Below are positions 16,219-25,321 of a stretch of DNA of 64,000 bases, one piece after another; position 1 is the first letter of the stretch; every line of letters begins with the position of its first letter. The notes under the pieces were generated by a model. It had not been told where the DNA came from, did no database searches, and worked only from the letters and a program-made list of their open reading frames with translations. The translations under genes were made by a program, and so were the position numbers. Source of the stretch: an uncultured Coriobacteriales bacterium (GTDB lineage: Bacteria; Actinomycetota; Coriobacteriia; Coriobacteriales; UMGS124); contig CABQHM010000011.1 in assembly GCA_902464015.1 (NCBI GenBank), positions 6,563-70,562 on the forward strand, written 5' to 3'.

Positions 16219-16629
16219 GTGAGCATCGATTCAATGAGGCGAGTGCTAAGGGGCAAGGCACGCGTCGCATTCCCCATTGCCTCCGTCCTGATAGCCATCC
16301 TCATTGTGGTGAGCCCCTTCATGGGCGGCCTGCTGGCGTTCCTGCATGAGTTGGCGTTCGCGCGCTTCTGCATGTTCTGGTGCCTGGGGGTCTGCATCGT
16401 GCTCACCACGAGTGCCCGTCCCCTTCGCCCGGCGGTGGTGGCGAGCATATCCACGGCGATATCCATCGTGGTGTCGGTCGTGCTGTATTTCGTGTACGAG
16501 CGCGTGAGCGACATTGCCATTGGCATCGCGCCGTTTTTCTTCTCATGCCTGTCGGGCGCCATCCTGGGCGCCCTTGCAGGCACGTGGCTCATTTACGCGT
16601 TGATATACGCAGGAAACAACCGCAGCTAG
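16219..16629 (+). CDS. Small four-helix membrane protein, unknown function
   Basis: I do not recognise this 136-residue protein. It has four hydrophobic segments (about residues 17-39, 48-66, 70-93 and 101-128) with a basic N-terminus (RRVLRGKAR) and short loops; Cys and Phe are enriched in helices 2 and 4. The GTG at 16219 has a modest GGAGCG upstream; the ATG at 16234 is an alternative. Its stop lies 3 bases from the convergent PG-binding gene, so neither can have a private terminator between them. Confidence 0.65.
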   Translation: MSIDSMRRVLRGKARVAFPIASVLIAILIVVSPFMGGLLAFLHELAFARFCMFWCLGVCIVLTTSARPLRPAVVASISTAISIVVSVVLYFVYERVSDIAIGIAPFFFSCLSGAILGALAGTWLIYALIYAGNNRS

Positions 16630-16632
16630 GCG

Positions 16633-17571
16633 CTAGTTCCTGCCAAGGGCGTCGCACAGGGCGTCGACCACGGCGATGGCGGCGTTCTGCACCATGCGCG
16701 AAGTGACGGAGCCGTCGTAGCGGTTGAGGTCTGCAAGCTCCAGGCGGATGAGGCCGGGGCGCGCGGACTGGTTGTCCAAGGCGGCGCGCAGCTTGCCGCA
16801 GATGGGCGAGCCGTTCTGCACCACGATGTTGATCGCCCTTGCAGGCAGGACGTCGCCGGCCTCCAGGGGAGCGGTGGCCAGGATCATCACGACGTCGCTG
16901 TCCTTGAGGTCGCGAAGCTCGCCGTTGGTGAGCGCGTCGGAAAGGGTGATGTGGGCATCGCTCGTGGTAGCGTATGCCACGTTCCAGATGCGGCTTGCCA
17001 CGTTGCGGGCGATGGGGTCGGTCGCACCGATGAGGATGCGGTTGGACTCGAGGACCTCCACGGCACGGGCAAGGCCCATGTGGCCGTTGACGAAGTCGGG
17101 GTTGACCGACTTGCCCTGCCACACGTGGTGCAGGCGATCGATGGCGTCGAAGGTGTCCTGGAAGGCCATGCCGTCGGCGGTGAGGCCCATGTTGGCCTGG
17201 AACTCCTTCACGGCCGCCTCGGTGTGGGGGCCGTAGAAGCCGTCGACTGTGCCGCACGAGAAGCCAAGCACGTTGAGCGTCATCTGCAAGTGGCTCACGT
17301 CGGCACCGTGGAAGTAGGGAAGGCGCAGGTAGAGCGTGCGGTCACCCATGTGATAGGTCTCGTCGACCAACACGATCCAGGCAACCTCGTCAATCTCGTC
17401 GGACATGGGGAGGCCGTGCTGGGCACGGAAGGAGCGCACGGCGGCGGCCGTCGTGGGGCCGAACGCCTGGGCGATGCGCTCGTCGTCGGAGATGGAGGCC
17501 CCCAGGCTGGTGAGCCTCTGCTGTACGTCCTCGACTGCCGCCCCGATGAGTCCCGGCTTGATTGCGTCCAT
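16633..17571 (-). CDS. Protein with two peptidoglycan-binding domains and an unassigned C-terminal domain
   Basis: The 312-residue protein has two PG_binding_1 repeats. The first (about residues 5-75) contains IGAAVEDVQQRL...FGPTTAAAVRSFRAQHGL; the second (about 85-150) contains DVSHLQMTLNVLGFSCGTVDGFYGPHTEAAVKEFQ. The C-terminal half (about 170-312) keeps the size and a loose outline of an amidase_3 fold, as in CwlM-type proteins, but I cannot find the zinc-binding His/Glu motifs, so hydrolase activity is doubtful. There is no signal peptide. GGGAGG precedes the ATG at 17571. It follows the polyprenyl synthase on the same strand with a 20-base gap. A regulatory role in cell-wall synthesis is inference. 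Confidence 0.65.
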   Translation of the reverse strand: MDAIKPGLIGAAVEDVQQRLTSLGASISDDERIAQAFGPTTAAAVRSFRAQHGLPMSDEIDEVAWIVLVDETYHMGDRTLYLRLPYFHGADVSHLQMTLNVLGFSCGTVDGFYGPHTEAAVKEFQANMGLTADGMAFQDTFDAIDRLHHVWQGKSVNPDFVNGHMGLARAVEVLESNRILIGATDPIARNVASRIWNVAYATTSDAHITLSDALTNGELRDLKDSDVVMILATAPLEAGDVLPARAINIVVQNGSPICGKLRAALDNQSARPGLIRLELADLNRYDGSVTSRMVQNAAIAVVDALCDALGRN

Positions 17572-17591
17572 TGCTGCCTCCCGGAGTCAGA

Positions 17592-18605
17592 TTAAACGAT
17601 GCGCTCGATGAAGAAATCGGCCATGGAGAAAAGCAGGTCCTTGGCCGGCTGTGCAAGCTTGACGGGCGCAAGGGCTTCCTTGGCCTCGCGCACGAGCTTG
17701 AGCGACAGCTCGCGGGCGTGCGCGATGGAACCTGCCTGCTCCATGAGCTCCACGGCGCGGGCCAGAAGCTCAGGATCGGTGGTGTGCGCCGAAAGGATGC
17801 CGCGCAGCTCGTCGCTCACCTGGGGGTTTGCCAGGGCATGCACAACCATGAGGGTGCGCTTGCCCTCGGTGATGTCGCTGCGGAAGTCCTTGGCGACCGA
17901 TTCCTTGTCGCCCACGAGGTTGAGCAGGTCGTCCTGGAGCTGGAATGCCAGGCCCGTGGCCATGCCGAACGAGCGCAGCGCCTCGACCTGCTCGTCGGTA
18001 CCGCCGCCGATGATGGCGCCGCAGGCGAGCGGCACCGCGACGGAGTAATAGGCGGTCTTGTGAGAGGCCATGGCGAGGTAGTCGTCTTCGGAGATGTCCC
18101 AGCGGGCGTCGCGCGCCCAGCCGATGTCGAGCGCCTGGCCCTCGATGGTGCGGGTCGTCATGCGCACGAGCTCGCCGAGCACGCGCACCTTGGTGGCGTC
18201 GTCGAGCCTGTCGTCCTGAAGAACGGTACCTGTGACCTGCGAAAGCGCAAGGTCGCCGGCGTTGATGGCCAGACCCAGGCCCATCGTGAGATGCAGGCAC
18301 GGCTCGCCGCGGCGAAGCTCGCCCTCGTCGGCGATGTCGTCGTGGATGAGGGCCGCGGTGTGGAAGTGCTCCACAGAGGCCGCCGCGCTCGAGGCAAGCT
18401 CAGCCGAACCACCTACCGCCATGCAGCCCAGGAAGCACACGACGGGACGGGTGCGCTTGCCACCGTTTGCCGAGTACTTTGCCAGGGGTGCGTACAGGTA
18501 GGCATCCATGTCGGGATGCGAACCGTTTCCAACGTAATAGGAGGCGATAAGCTCGTCTACCTTTGCGTAGTGGTCGTTGAGGAAGCTCATGAAGTCAGTT
18601 GCCAT
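17592..18605 (-). CDS. Polyprenyl (geranylgeranyl/farnesyl-type) diphosphate synthase
   Basis: The 337-residue all-helical trans-prenyltransferase shows GGKRTRPVV, the first Asp-rich region LIHDDIADEGELRRGEP, LALSQVTGTVL and the second region FQLQDDLLNLVGD with KDFRSDITEGKRTL. It condenses IPP with allylic diphosphates to make the C15-C20+ precursor of lipid carriers or quinones. The first motif is DDIAD rather than DDxxxxD, with only two intervening residues as in bacterial type enzymes, and chain length cannot be read reliably. I start at the ATG at 18605; the upstream in-frame extension overlaps the tRNA-Leu gene. The PG-binding gene follows in the same operon. Confidence 0.85.
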   Translation of the reverse strand: MATDFMSFLNDHYAKVDELIASYYVGNGSHPDMDAYLYAPLAKYSANGGKRTRPVVCFLGCMAVGGSAELASSAAASVEHFHTAALIHDDIADEGELRRGEPCLHLTMGLGLAINAGDLALSQVTGTVLQDDRLDDATKVRVLGELVRMTTRTIEGQALDIGWARDARWDISEDDYLAMASHKTAYYSVAVPLACGAIIGGGTDEQVEALRSFGMATGLAFQLQDDLLNLVGDKESVAKDFRSDITEGKRTLMVVHALANPQVSDELRGILSAHTTDPELLARAVELMEQAGSIAHARELSLKLVREAKEALAPVKLAQPAKDLLFSMADFFIERIV

Positions 18606-18650
18606 CAAAACCGCATCTCTTAAAAAGGCCCGGTCGTATAAAAGAAAAGA

Positions 18651-18734
18651 TGGTAGGAGCGGCGGGACTCGAACCCGCACGCCTCGCGGCGAGTGATTTT
18701 AAGTCACCTGCGTCTGCCATTCCGCCACGCTCCC
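18651..18734 (-). tRNA. tRNA-Leu(TAA)
   Basis: The minus-strand class II tRNA has a long variable arm, acceptor GGGAGCG/CGCTCCT with a terminal G-T pair, T-arm GCGGGTTCGAGTCCCGC, encoded CCA and anticodon loop CTTAAAA giving TAA. Confidence 0.93.
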
Positions 18735-18782
18735 AGCCAAAAGCACTTTAGCACAGCTTTGACGAGAAACGTGCCGCATGTG

Positions 18783-19787
18783 TCATCCGCGCAGCATCTG
18801 CGGGTTCCACGACAGGGGCGGCTGAATACCGACCGCCTGCGCATGCATGCATTCCACGACCCCGAACAGCGAGTTCGACTCGCTTGTCACAAAGCCCGGC
18901 CATCCGCCCGTCTCGACAAGCTCGTCGAGGATGAGGGCGCCGGCGTGGATGACGTGGGCGCGCTTGGGCTGCAGGCCCACGAGGCCGCGGCGCTCGAGCG
19001 TGGACATGCACAGCAAACGCTCCGTGAGGTCGTGCAGCGCGTCGCGGTCAGTCTGGCGCAGGTGCACGAAATCGCTGTCGTAGGGGTCGAGCTCGGCCAA
19101 CACCGCCACGAGCGTCGTGGCGGTGCCGCCCACGCAGGCAAGTGTCTCGGGCAGGTTGGCTTGCTGGGACAGGTGCGCATCAAAGACGCTGCGGGCAAAG
19201 TCGCGGGCGCGGCGCACGGCGGCGGGGTCGCACGGCTCGTCGTCGGGGCAGGCAAGGAAGCGCTCGCAGACCCTGCGCGCGCCGATGTTGAGCGAGACGG
19301 CGCCCAGCTGCACGAGACGCCCCTGCGCGTCGCGGCTGCCGCAGGACAGCTCCGTGGAGCCGCCGCCGATGTCGCAGACCTCGACGGTCGTGCCCATGAA
19401 GTCGCCGGTCACGCCGAGCAGCCCCAGGGCCGCCTCGTCGGTGCCTGCGATGACCTGGGGTTTGAGGCCGAGCTCCTCCAGGCGCGCCGTGAGGTCGCGC
19501 GAGTTGCTCGCGTCGCGGGCGGCGCTGGTGGCGGTGAGGCAGCTCACGAGGGAGAGCCCCTGTTCCCGGGCGAGCTTGCGGGCCTGGGCCAGGTAGTCGG
19601 CTATGCAGTCCACGGTGCGCCCTATCGCCTGGGGCAGCAGCGAGCCGCTTGCGTCGACGCCCTCTCCCAGGTCGGTCACACGTGCCCGGCGCAACAGGGC
19701 CCGGGTGCCGTTTTCCTCGTCGCGCGTGGCGCACAGCATGCAGGTGGATACGGTGCCCGCATCGAGTGCACAGTACAGGTTCGCCAT
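18783..19787 (-). CDS. Ppx/GppA-family phosphatase (exopolyphosphatase or pppGpp hydrolase)
   Basis: The 334-residue ASKHA-fold protein starts ALDAGTVSTCMLCA and contains TATSAARDASN, the phosphate-binding VEVCDIGGGSTELSCG and, later, ACVGGTATTLVAVLAELDPYD. At this length it has only the two core ASKHA domains, without the HD or C-terminal extensions of long Ppx. Members cleave polyphosphate or pppGpp; which one cannot be told here. The first motif has Ala-Gly-Thr where most members have a conserved Asn/Ser. TAGGAG precedes the ATG at 19787. It lies 27 bases downstream of the DivIC-like gene, the usual divIC-ppx order of actinobacteria. Confidence 0.87.
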   Translation of the reverse strand: MANLYCALDAGTVSTCMLCATRDEENGTRALLRRARVTDLGEGVDASGSLLPQAIGRTVDCIADYLAQARKLAREQGLSLVSCLTATSAARDASNSRDLTARLEELGLKPQVIAGTDEAALGLLGVTGDFMGTTVEVCDIGGGSTELSCGSRDAQGRLVQLGAVSLNIGARRVCERFLACPDDEPCDPAAVRRARDFARSVFDAHLSQQANLPETLACVGGTATTLVAVLAELDPYDSDFVHLRQTDRDALHDLTERLLCMSTLERRGLVGLQPKRAHVIHAGALILDELVETGGWPGFVTSESNSLFGVVECMHAQAVGIQPPLSWNPQMLRG

Positions 19788-19814
19788 GGTGCAGCTCCTA
19801 TTCGCTTGTGTGGT

Positions 19815-20957
19815 TTAGCCTTGGACGGGAAGCGCGCTCGTTACCTGGGTGCTGGCGTCCGTCTCGCTCAGGGTTGCCACCGACTCGTCGCTTTGCACGG
19901 CGGTGGTGGAGCCCGCCTCGCCGAAGACCTGGTCGAGAATGTCGGTCACCCAGGTGGAGGAGTTCTCGCCGCTTCCGCGCTTGACCTCGGCGGGAATGGG
20001 CGTGTCGGCGGGGGTGTAGGGGGCGTTGTCCACTGTGATGGGCACCTCGTCGGGCATGACGAGGCCCCAGGTCTTGTGGGCCATGTCCTGCACGCCCTCG
20101 GCGGTCTGCAGCGAGCTCACACTCTTCTGCAGGGCGTCGACGCGGGCCTGGTTCTGGGCGAGCTCGTTGGTCAGGCGCTCGTTTTCGCGCATGGCGCTGT
20201 AGAGCTGCTGGGCGGGCGTGTAGAGCGTCACGCAGGTGACCACGACGCACGCCAGGCAGGTGAGGGTCATGGCGGCGCGGCGGATGAACTCCTCGGTGTC
20301 GCGCGGGGCTGCGATGATGCCGGATGTGCGGATGGACCGCTTGACTGCCTGCCTGCCGGGCGCGTTAGAGCCGCCCTGCTGGGCCGAGGCAGCCGCGGGG
20401 CGGGGCCTGGGGCGCGCGACGCCGGCCCTGCTTGCGGCGGGACGTTCGCGTGCGGCTCGCTCGGCTGCCTCGATGTACTGCTCTTCGGCGGGGAACTGCT
20501 CGGCGGCCTCTGAGGGCTCGGGCGTCTGTCGGGGTTTGGGCTCGGCGGCTTTCACTGTGCGGTTTGCCGCGCGTTGTGCGCGTTGGGCCTGGTTCGACAC
20601 GGTGGGTCGCGCCTGCGCCTGATGGGCTCCGCCCACCACGACGTGCATCTGTGAGCGGATGTCAACGGTGCCGGGTATGGCGACGGGCGGGGCGGCCTGC
20701 GGCGCGATGTCTTCCTGCTCGGGCTGCGCCGCCCTCTCGATTGTGGGAGCAGGACGTTTGCCGAGCGATTTCGCCGCGCGCTTGGCCGACTTGGCGCTCG
20801 CGTAAGGAGAGGTGTCCACGTCCTGGGCAAAGCTCTCCTGATTGGTGAAGTCTACCGGGCCACGGCCAAAGCCCGGCTGAGGCACCTGCGTGGGGGCAGG
20901 TGCGGAGTAGGCGCCTTGGGTGCCTGCTGCCGGTTGCTTTGGGGGCATGGGTGCCAT
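19815..20957 (-). CDS. FtsB/DivIC-like septum formation initiator with a long disordered N-terminus
   Basis: The 380-residue protein has about 220 residues of Pro/Ala/Gln-rich, probably cytoplasmic disordered sequence. One membrane helix follows (AAMTLTCLACVVVTCVTLY), then a coiled coil (QQLYSAMRENERLTNELAQNQARVDALQ) and the short DivIC-type tail KTWGLVMPDEVPI. Such proteins join the divisome with FtsL and FtsQ. The ATG at 20957 follows GAGGAG; a start 63 bases further upstream is possible but lacks one. The tail past the coiled coil is longer than usual, with about 75 polar residues outside the membrane. Confidence 0.82.
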   Translation of the reverse strand: MAPMPPKQPAAGTQGAYSAPAPTQVPQPGFGRGPVDFTNQESFAQDVDTSPYASAKSAKRAAKSLGKRPAPTIERAAQPEQEDIAPQAAPPVAIPGTVDIRSQMHVVVGGAHQAQARPTVSNQAQRAQRAANRTVKAAEPKPRQTPEPSEAAEQFPAEEQYIEAAERAARERPAASRAGVARPRPRPAAASAQQGGSNAPGRQAVKRSIRTSGIIAAPRDTEEFIRRAAMTLTCLACVVVTCVTLYTPAQQLYSAMRENERLTNELAQNQARVDALQKSVSSLQTAEGVQDMAHKTWGLVMPDEVPITVDNAPYTPADTPIPAEVKRGSGENSSTWVTDILDQVFGEAGSTTAVQSDESVATLSETDASTQVTSALPVQG

Positions 20958-21162
20958 GCGTGGGTCTCCTCGGTCAGACGATGCTGCGGATGCAATCTTG
21001 GGGTTGTTCATCATAGCCATGATAGCGACCGTTTGCGGCTCTATCGCCGTGTGGTCTTAGTTTCCATCCATCTTCTGCGCAAGCGTTGCGGTAAAGTTTT
21101 ATGCGCCTGTCAATTTGACATTTTCGGACGCGTCGCGCGACGGGTCCGTAGAAGGAGCTCAC

Positions 21163-22539
21163 ATGGGAGTCACCGCTATTGTTTTGGCCGCAGGTGAGGG
21201 CACGCGCATGAAGTCGTCCCGCCCCAAGGTGGTCCACGAGGTTTTGGGCAAGTCCATGGTCCGGTGGGTCGTCGACGCTGCCCGCACTGCGGGTGTTGAC
21301 CGCTGCGTCGTCGTGGTGGGCAACGGCGCCGAGCAGGTGGAGGCACTCTTCGCCGGCGACGCCGACGTCGAGTGCGTGCTGCAGGAGCAGCGCCTGGGCA
21401 CGGGCCACGCCGTTCGTGCCGCCCTTGAGAAGACGCAGGTGGAAGATGGCCAGGTCCTGGTGCTGTGCGGCGACACGCCCCTTTTGCGCGCCGAGACCCT
21501 GAAGTCGCTCGTCGACGCCGCCATGTCGCCTGCGCACGAGGCCGGCGCCCTCCTCACGATGACCTATGACGACCCCACGGGCTATGGCCGCGTCATGGTG
21601 GCCGAGGACGGTTGCGCCACCGCCATCGTGGAGCAGAAGGACTGCACGGCCGAGCAGGCGCTCGTCAAGACCTGCAACGCCGGTGTCTACTGCTTCGACG
21701 CAGGGCTTCTGCGCGCTCATATCTCTGAGCTTACCTGCGAAAACGCCCAGAAGGAGTACTACCTCACCGACATGGTGGGCATCCTGCGCGCCCACGGCGC
21801 CGCCATGGCGGCCGTCGACTGCCCTGATGCGGTGGAGCTCATGGGCGTGAACTCGCGCATCCAGCTTGCCCAGGCGAGCCGCGCCATGCAGGAGCGCATC
21901 AACCTGACCCACATGGCCGCCGGCGTCACGATGCTCGACCCCACGCAGGTGTGGATCGGCCCCGACGTCACGATCGGCCGCGACACCGAGATCCTGCCGG
22001 GCACGATGCTGTGGGGCGACACCCACATCGGCGAGAACTGCCTCGTCGGCCCCCAGACCCGCCTCACCGACACGCGCGTGGGTTCGGGCTGCGTCGTGGA
22101 CGAGACCGTGGCCGTGCAGGCCGTGATTGACAACGACGTGGAGTGCGGCCCGCGCGCCTACCTGCGTCCCGGCGCCCATCTGTGCGACGGCTCCAAGGCG
22201 GGCACGCACGTGGAGATCAAGAAGTCCACGGTGGGCAAGGGTTCGAAGGTGCCGCACCTCTCTTACATCGGCGACTGCACCATCGGTGAGGGCGTCAACA
22301 TCGGTGCGGGTACCATTACCTGCAACTATGACGGCAAGAATAAGAACGCCACCACTATCGGCGACGGCTCGTTCATCGGCTCGGACACCATGCTTGTGGC
22401 CCCCGTCAACATCGGCAGCCGTTGCACGGTGGGCGCCGGCTCCACCATCACCCGCGACGTGCCCGACGGTGCCCTTGCGGTGGAGCGCTCCGAACAAACG
22501 GTGAAGCCTGGCTGGCGTCCTAAATGGGACCGCGCTTAG
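21163..22539 (+). CDS. glmU: Bifunctional UDP-N-acetylglucosamine pyrophosphorylase / glucosamine-1-phosphate N-acetyltransferase
   Basis: The 458-residue protein has the uridyltransferase domain (LAAGEGTRMKSSRPK at the start, GTGHAV, NAGVYCFD) and, from about residue 250, a left-handed beta helix of hexapeptide repeats with the acetyltransferase segment AYLRPGAHL, VEIKKSTVGKGSKVPHLSYIGD and NIGAGTITCNYDG. It makes UDP-GlcNAc for peptidoglycan. The ATG at 21163 follows AAGGAG. It heads the conserved glmU-prs-pth cluster. Confidence 0.97.
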   Translation: MGVTAIVLAAGEGTRMKSSRPKVVHEVLGKSMVRWVVDAARTAGVDRCVVVVGNGAEQVEALFAGDADVECVLQEQRLGTGHAVRAALEKTQVEDGQVLVLCGDTPLLRAETLKSLVDAAMSPAHEAGALLTMTYDDPTGYGRVMVAEDGCATAIVEQKDCTAEQALVKTCNAGVYCFDAGLLRAHISELTCENAQKEYYLTDMVGILRAHGAAMAAVDCPDAVELMGVNSRIQLAQASRAMQERINLTHMAAGVTMLDPTQVWIGPDVTIGRDTEILPGTMLWGDTHIGENCLVGPQTRLTDTRVGSGCVVDETVAVQAVIDNDVECGPRAYLRPGAHLCDGSKAGTHVEIKKSTVGKGSKVPHLSYIGDCTIGEGVNIGAGTITCNYDGKNKNATTIGDGSFIGSDTMLVAPVNIGSRCTVGAGSTITRDVPDGALAVERSEQTVKPGWRPKWDRA

Positions 22540-22625
22540 CGTATAAACTGGAGTATTGTTTGCACGATGCGTTTTGTAAGCAATTGTAGGCTGGGCACAC
22601 AACGTTTGAGAGGGGCACGGAACAG

Positions 22626-23603
22626 ATGAATCCCATCCAGAAGAGCATGAAGGTCTTCTCCGGCACGTCGAATAGGGCGTTCGCCGAGTCGGTGGCCGCA
22701 AAGCTCGGCACGACGCTGGGAGATCTGCAGATCGAGAAGTTCGCCAACGGCGAGATTTACACGCGTTTTGCTGAGAGCGTGCGCGGCTGCGATGTCTTCT
22801 TCATCCAGTCGGTTTCTGGTCCTCACCTTAACGACATGCTGATGGAGGTCCTGATCGCGGCCGACGCTGCCAAGCGTGCCTCCGCTCGTACCTTCACCGC
22901 CGTGCTTACCCACTACGCCTACGCTCGTCAGGACCGCAAGGCCCAGCCCCGCGAGCCCATCACGGCCCGCCTGGTCGCCGACCTCTACGAGGCCGCGGGC
23001 GTCAACCGCGTCATCACGGTCGACCTGCACCAGGGCCAGATCCAGGGTTACTTCGACGTCCCGGTGAACCACCTCACCGCCATGCCCATCTTCGCCGAGT
23101 ACTACACGGCCAAGGGCTTCGACATGAACAACACCGTCGTCGTCTCGCCCGACGTGGGCCGTGCCAAGGCCTCCAAGCGCCTGGCCGACATGCTCGGCTG
23201 CGACCTGGCCGTTGCCCACAAGAACCGCGCCGCCCACAACGAGGCCGAGGTCATGGGCATCCTGGGCAACATCCAGGGCAAGACCTGCATCATCAACGAC
23301 GACATGATCGACACTGCCGGCACCCTGTGCGGCGCGGTGCGCGAACTCAAGAACCTCGGCGCCGGCGACATCTACGTGGGCGCCACGCACGGCCTGTTCT
23401 CCGGCCCCGCCTACGAGCGTCTGCTCGACCCGACCCTGCCCATCGTCGAGGTCGCCGTCACCGACGCCGTGCCCGTGCCCGTCGAGAAGCGCGGCGACCG
23501 CATCAAGGTCCTGTCGCTTGCCGACGAGTTCGCCAAGGCCATCCAGAACGTCTACGACGAGACGTCCGTCTCCAAGATGCTGGGTGTCAACCCCGAGTTC
23601 TAA
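22626..23603 (+). CDS. prs: Ribose-phosphate pyrophosphokinase
   Basis: The 325-residue class I PRPP synthetase has MKVFSGTSNRAFAESVAAKLG, FANGEIYTRFAESVRG, the ATP-flexible loop YARQDRK, VDLHQGQIQGYFDVPVNHL, and the PRPP-binding DDMIDTAGTLCGA. It makes PRPP for nucleotide, His, Trp and NAD synthesis. The start at 22626 was chosen for its match to the family N-terminus; a GAGGGGCACGGAAC region lies upstream. A strong terminator follows. Confidence 0.96.
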   Translation: MNPIQKSMKVFSGTSNRAFAESVAAKLGTTLGDLQIEKFANGEIYTRFAESVRGCDVFFIQSVSGPHLNDMLMEVLIAADAAKRASARTFTAVLTHYAYARQDRKAQPREPITARLVADLYEAAGVNRVITVDLHQGQIQGYFDVPVNHLTAMPIFAEYYTAKGFDMNNTVVVSPDVGRAKASKRLADMLGCDLAVAHKNRAAHNEAEVMGILGNIQGKTCIINDDMIDTAGTLCGAVRELKNLGAGDIYVGATHGLFSGPAYERLLDPTLPIVEVAVTDAVPVPVEKRGDRIKVLSLADEFAKAIQNVYDETSVSKMLGVNPEF

Positions 23604-23610
23604 TCTGATT

Positions 23611-23650
23611 GGGGCAGGCCAGGGCATGTGCCGTGGCCTGCCCCTGTTTT
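23611..23650 (+). terminator. Terminator of prs
   Basis: GGGGCAGGCCA pairs with TGGCCTGCCCC around a short loop, followed by TGTTTTT. Confidence 0.9.
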
Positions 23651-23720
23651 TCTGCAAGCAAGGTACAGCGCGAGAGGTCGAGCCAGGGTTGCCTGGCTCG
23701 ATTTGTATAGGAGGGGTCAG

Positions 23721-24317
23721 ATGGCGGGCAAGACCGTCAAAGACGTGCCGGTTGGCATCGTGTGCGGCCTGGGGAACCCCGGCAGCGAGTATGAGCGCAC
23801 GAGGCACAACGCCGGCTTCTTGGCAATCGATGTGCTGGCAAACGAGTTGGGCGCGCGCTACTGGAAGAACAAGCCGGGCGCGGCCGTGTGCGAGGTGAGC
23901 GTCGCGGGCCGCAAGGTCGTGCTCGTGAAGCCCCAGTCGTACATGAACGTCTCGGGCGGTCCCCTCAAGAGGATCGCCGAGGAGTACCGCGTGCCCGCTG
24001 CCGGCATCCTGGTAATCCACGACGAGCTCGAGCTGCCCGCAGGCGCGGTGGCGCTCAAGATGGGCGGTGGCCACGCCGGCCACAACGGCCTGCGCTCCAT
24101 CGGCGAGAAGCTGGGCACTCCCGACTACCCGCGCGTGCGCTGCGGCATCGGCCGCCCGCCGGGAAAGATGGCCCCGGCCGACTACGTCCTCCAGCAGCTG
24201 CGCGGTCGCGACTGGGAGGAGTTCGAGGTCACGGCTGCCGACGCGGCCCTTGCGGCCCGCTTTGCCCTGGAGCAGGGTGTGGCCGCGGCGCTTGTCAAGT
24301 ACCCGGCCAAGAAGTAG
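23721..24317 (+). CDS. pth: Peptidyl-tRNA hydrolase
   Basis: The 198-residue protein has CGLGNPGSEYERTRHNAGF with the catalytic His, the Asn-containing KPQSYMNVSGG, VIHDELELPAG with the catalytic Asp, and GGGHAGHNGLRSI. It recycles peptidyl-tRNAs dropped by ribosomes. The ATG at 23721 has GGAGGGG seven bases upstream; an open frame continues further upstream but overlaps the prs terminator. Confidence 0.96.
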   Translation: MAGKTVKDVPVGIVCGLGNPGSEYERTRHNAGFLAIDVLANELGARYWKNKPGAAVCEVSVAGRKVVLVKPQSYMNVSGGPLKRIAEEYRVPAAGILVIHDELELPAGAVALKMGGGHAGHNGLRSIGEKLGTPDYPRVRCGIGRPPGKMAPADYVLQQLRGRDWEEFEVTAADAALAARFALEQGVAAALVKYPAKK

Positions 24318-24448
24318 GGGCTTGCGAGGCACCGGGCGCTCCGGTGTGGGTTTTTCAATCAACTGTTTTCTGTGGGTGACAGGCGACGCGCAAGGGTCGC
24401 ATCATGGCGCACACAGGAGAGTCGAACAATGCTGACGGGGAGGGAACC

Positions 24449-25321
24449 GTGCATCGAATTCTGAAGAAGGAGCTTCTGGCGCAGGGCACGTGGCTCATGC
24501 GCGTGGAGGCGCCGGCCGTTGCCGCCAAGGCGCAGGCCGGGCAGTTCTTCCTGGTGCGCGCACGCGAGGGAGCCGAGCGTGTGCCGTTTACGTTCTGTGA
24601 CTGGAACGCCCAAGAGGGCTGGATTGAGTTCGTGTTCCTCGTGGTGGGACGCACGACTGAGCTGCTCACCACCTTCGAGGAGGGCCAGGAGCTGCTCGAC
24701 GTGACCGGTCCTCTGGGGAACCCCTCCAACATGGAGGGCGTCGCCGGGCAGCGCTGGGCTGTGGCGGGCGGCGGCGTGGGCCTGGCGGCCGCATACCCCG
24801 TGGCGCGTGCGCTGGCGCAGGCCGGCGCCAAGGTGAGTGCCATCGTGGCTGCTCGTAGCCGCGACCTGCTCGTGCTTGAGGACAAGTTCCGCGCAATCGA
24901 GGGCGCCGATATCATCGTCGTGACCGATGACGGTTCCTACGGCGAGAAGGGCTTTGCCACCGGTCCCTTGGAGCGCCTGGCCAAGGCCGGCGAAATCGAC
25001 CATGCCTTTGCCGTGGGTCCCGTCCCCATGATGGGCGCCTGCGTGAAGGCCGTGTCGGCCTACGACGTGCCTGTGACCGTGTCGCTCAACCCGGTCATGC
25101 TCGACGGCACCGGCATGTGCGGCGGCTGCCGCGTGGTGGTGGACGGCCAGGTCCGCTTTGCCTGCATCGACGGCGTCGACTTCGACGGCGCCAAGGTTGA
25201 CTGGGCCGACCTGCGCAGTCGCCTGCGCACGTTCGCCGCGCAGGAGAAGGAGTCGCTCGAGCTCGCCCATGCCTGCCGCATGCAGGCGGCGGCCGATGCC
25301 TTGGAAGGAGCCGCACGATGA
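24449..25321 (+). CDS. nfnA: NfnA-type ferredoxin-NAD(P)+ oxidoreductase subunit (FAD/[2Fe-2S])
   Basis: The 290-residue flavoprotein of the DHOD electron-transfer family has an FAD barrel (AGQFFLVRAREGAERVPFTF, where the common RPxT is VPFT) and an NAD-binding half (VAGGGVGLAAAYPVARAL). Its C-terminal [2Fe-2S] site is GTGMCGGCRVVVDGQVRFAC, with three visible ligands followed by DGVDFDGAKVDW. Paired with NfnB it forms the electron-bifurcating transhydrogenase linking reduced ferredoxin, NADH and NADPH; alone the family is also called SudB. I prefer the GTG at 24449, which follows GGGGAGGGAACC and matches the family start MHRILKKELL; the ATG at 24404 is the alternative. It overlaps the next gene by 4 bases. 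Confidence 0.85.
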   Translation: MHRILKKELLAQGTWLMRVEAPAVAAKAQAGQFFLVRAREGAERVPFTFCDWNAQEGWIEFVFLVVGRTTELLTTFEEGQELLDVTGPLGNPSNMEGVAGQRWAVAGGGVGLAAAYPVARALAQAGAKVSAIVAARSRDLLVLEDKFRAIEGADIIVVTDDGSYGEKGFATGPLERLAKAGEIDHAFAVGPVPMMGACVKAVSAYDVPVTVSLNPVMLDGTGMCGGCRVVVDGQVRFACIDGVDFDGAKVDWADLRSRLRTFAAQEKESLELAHACRMQAAADALEGAAR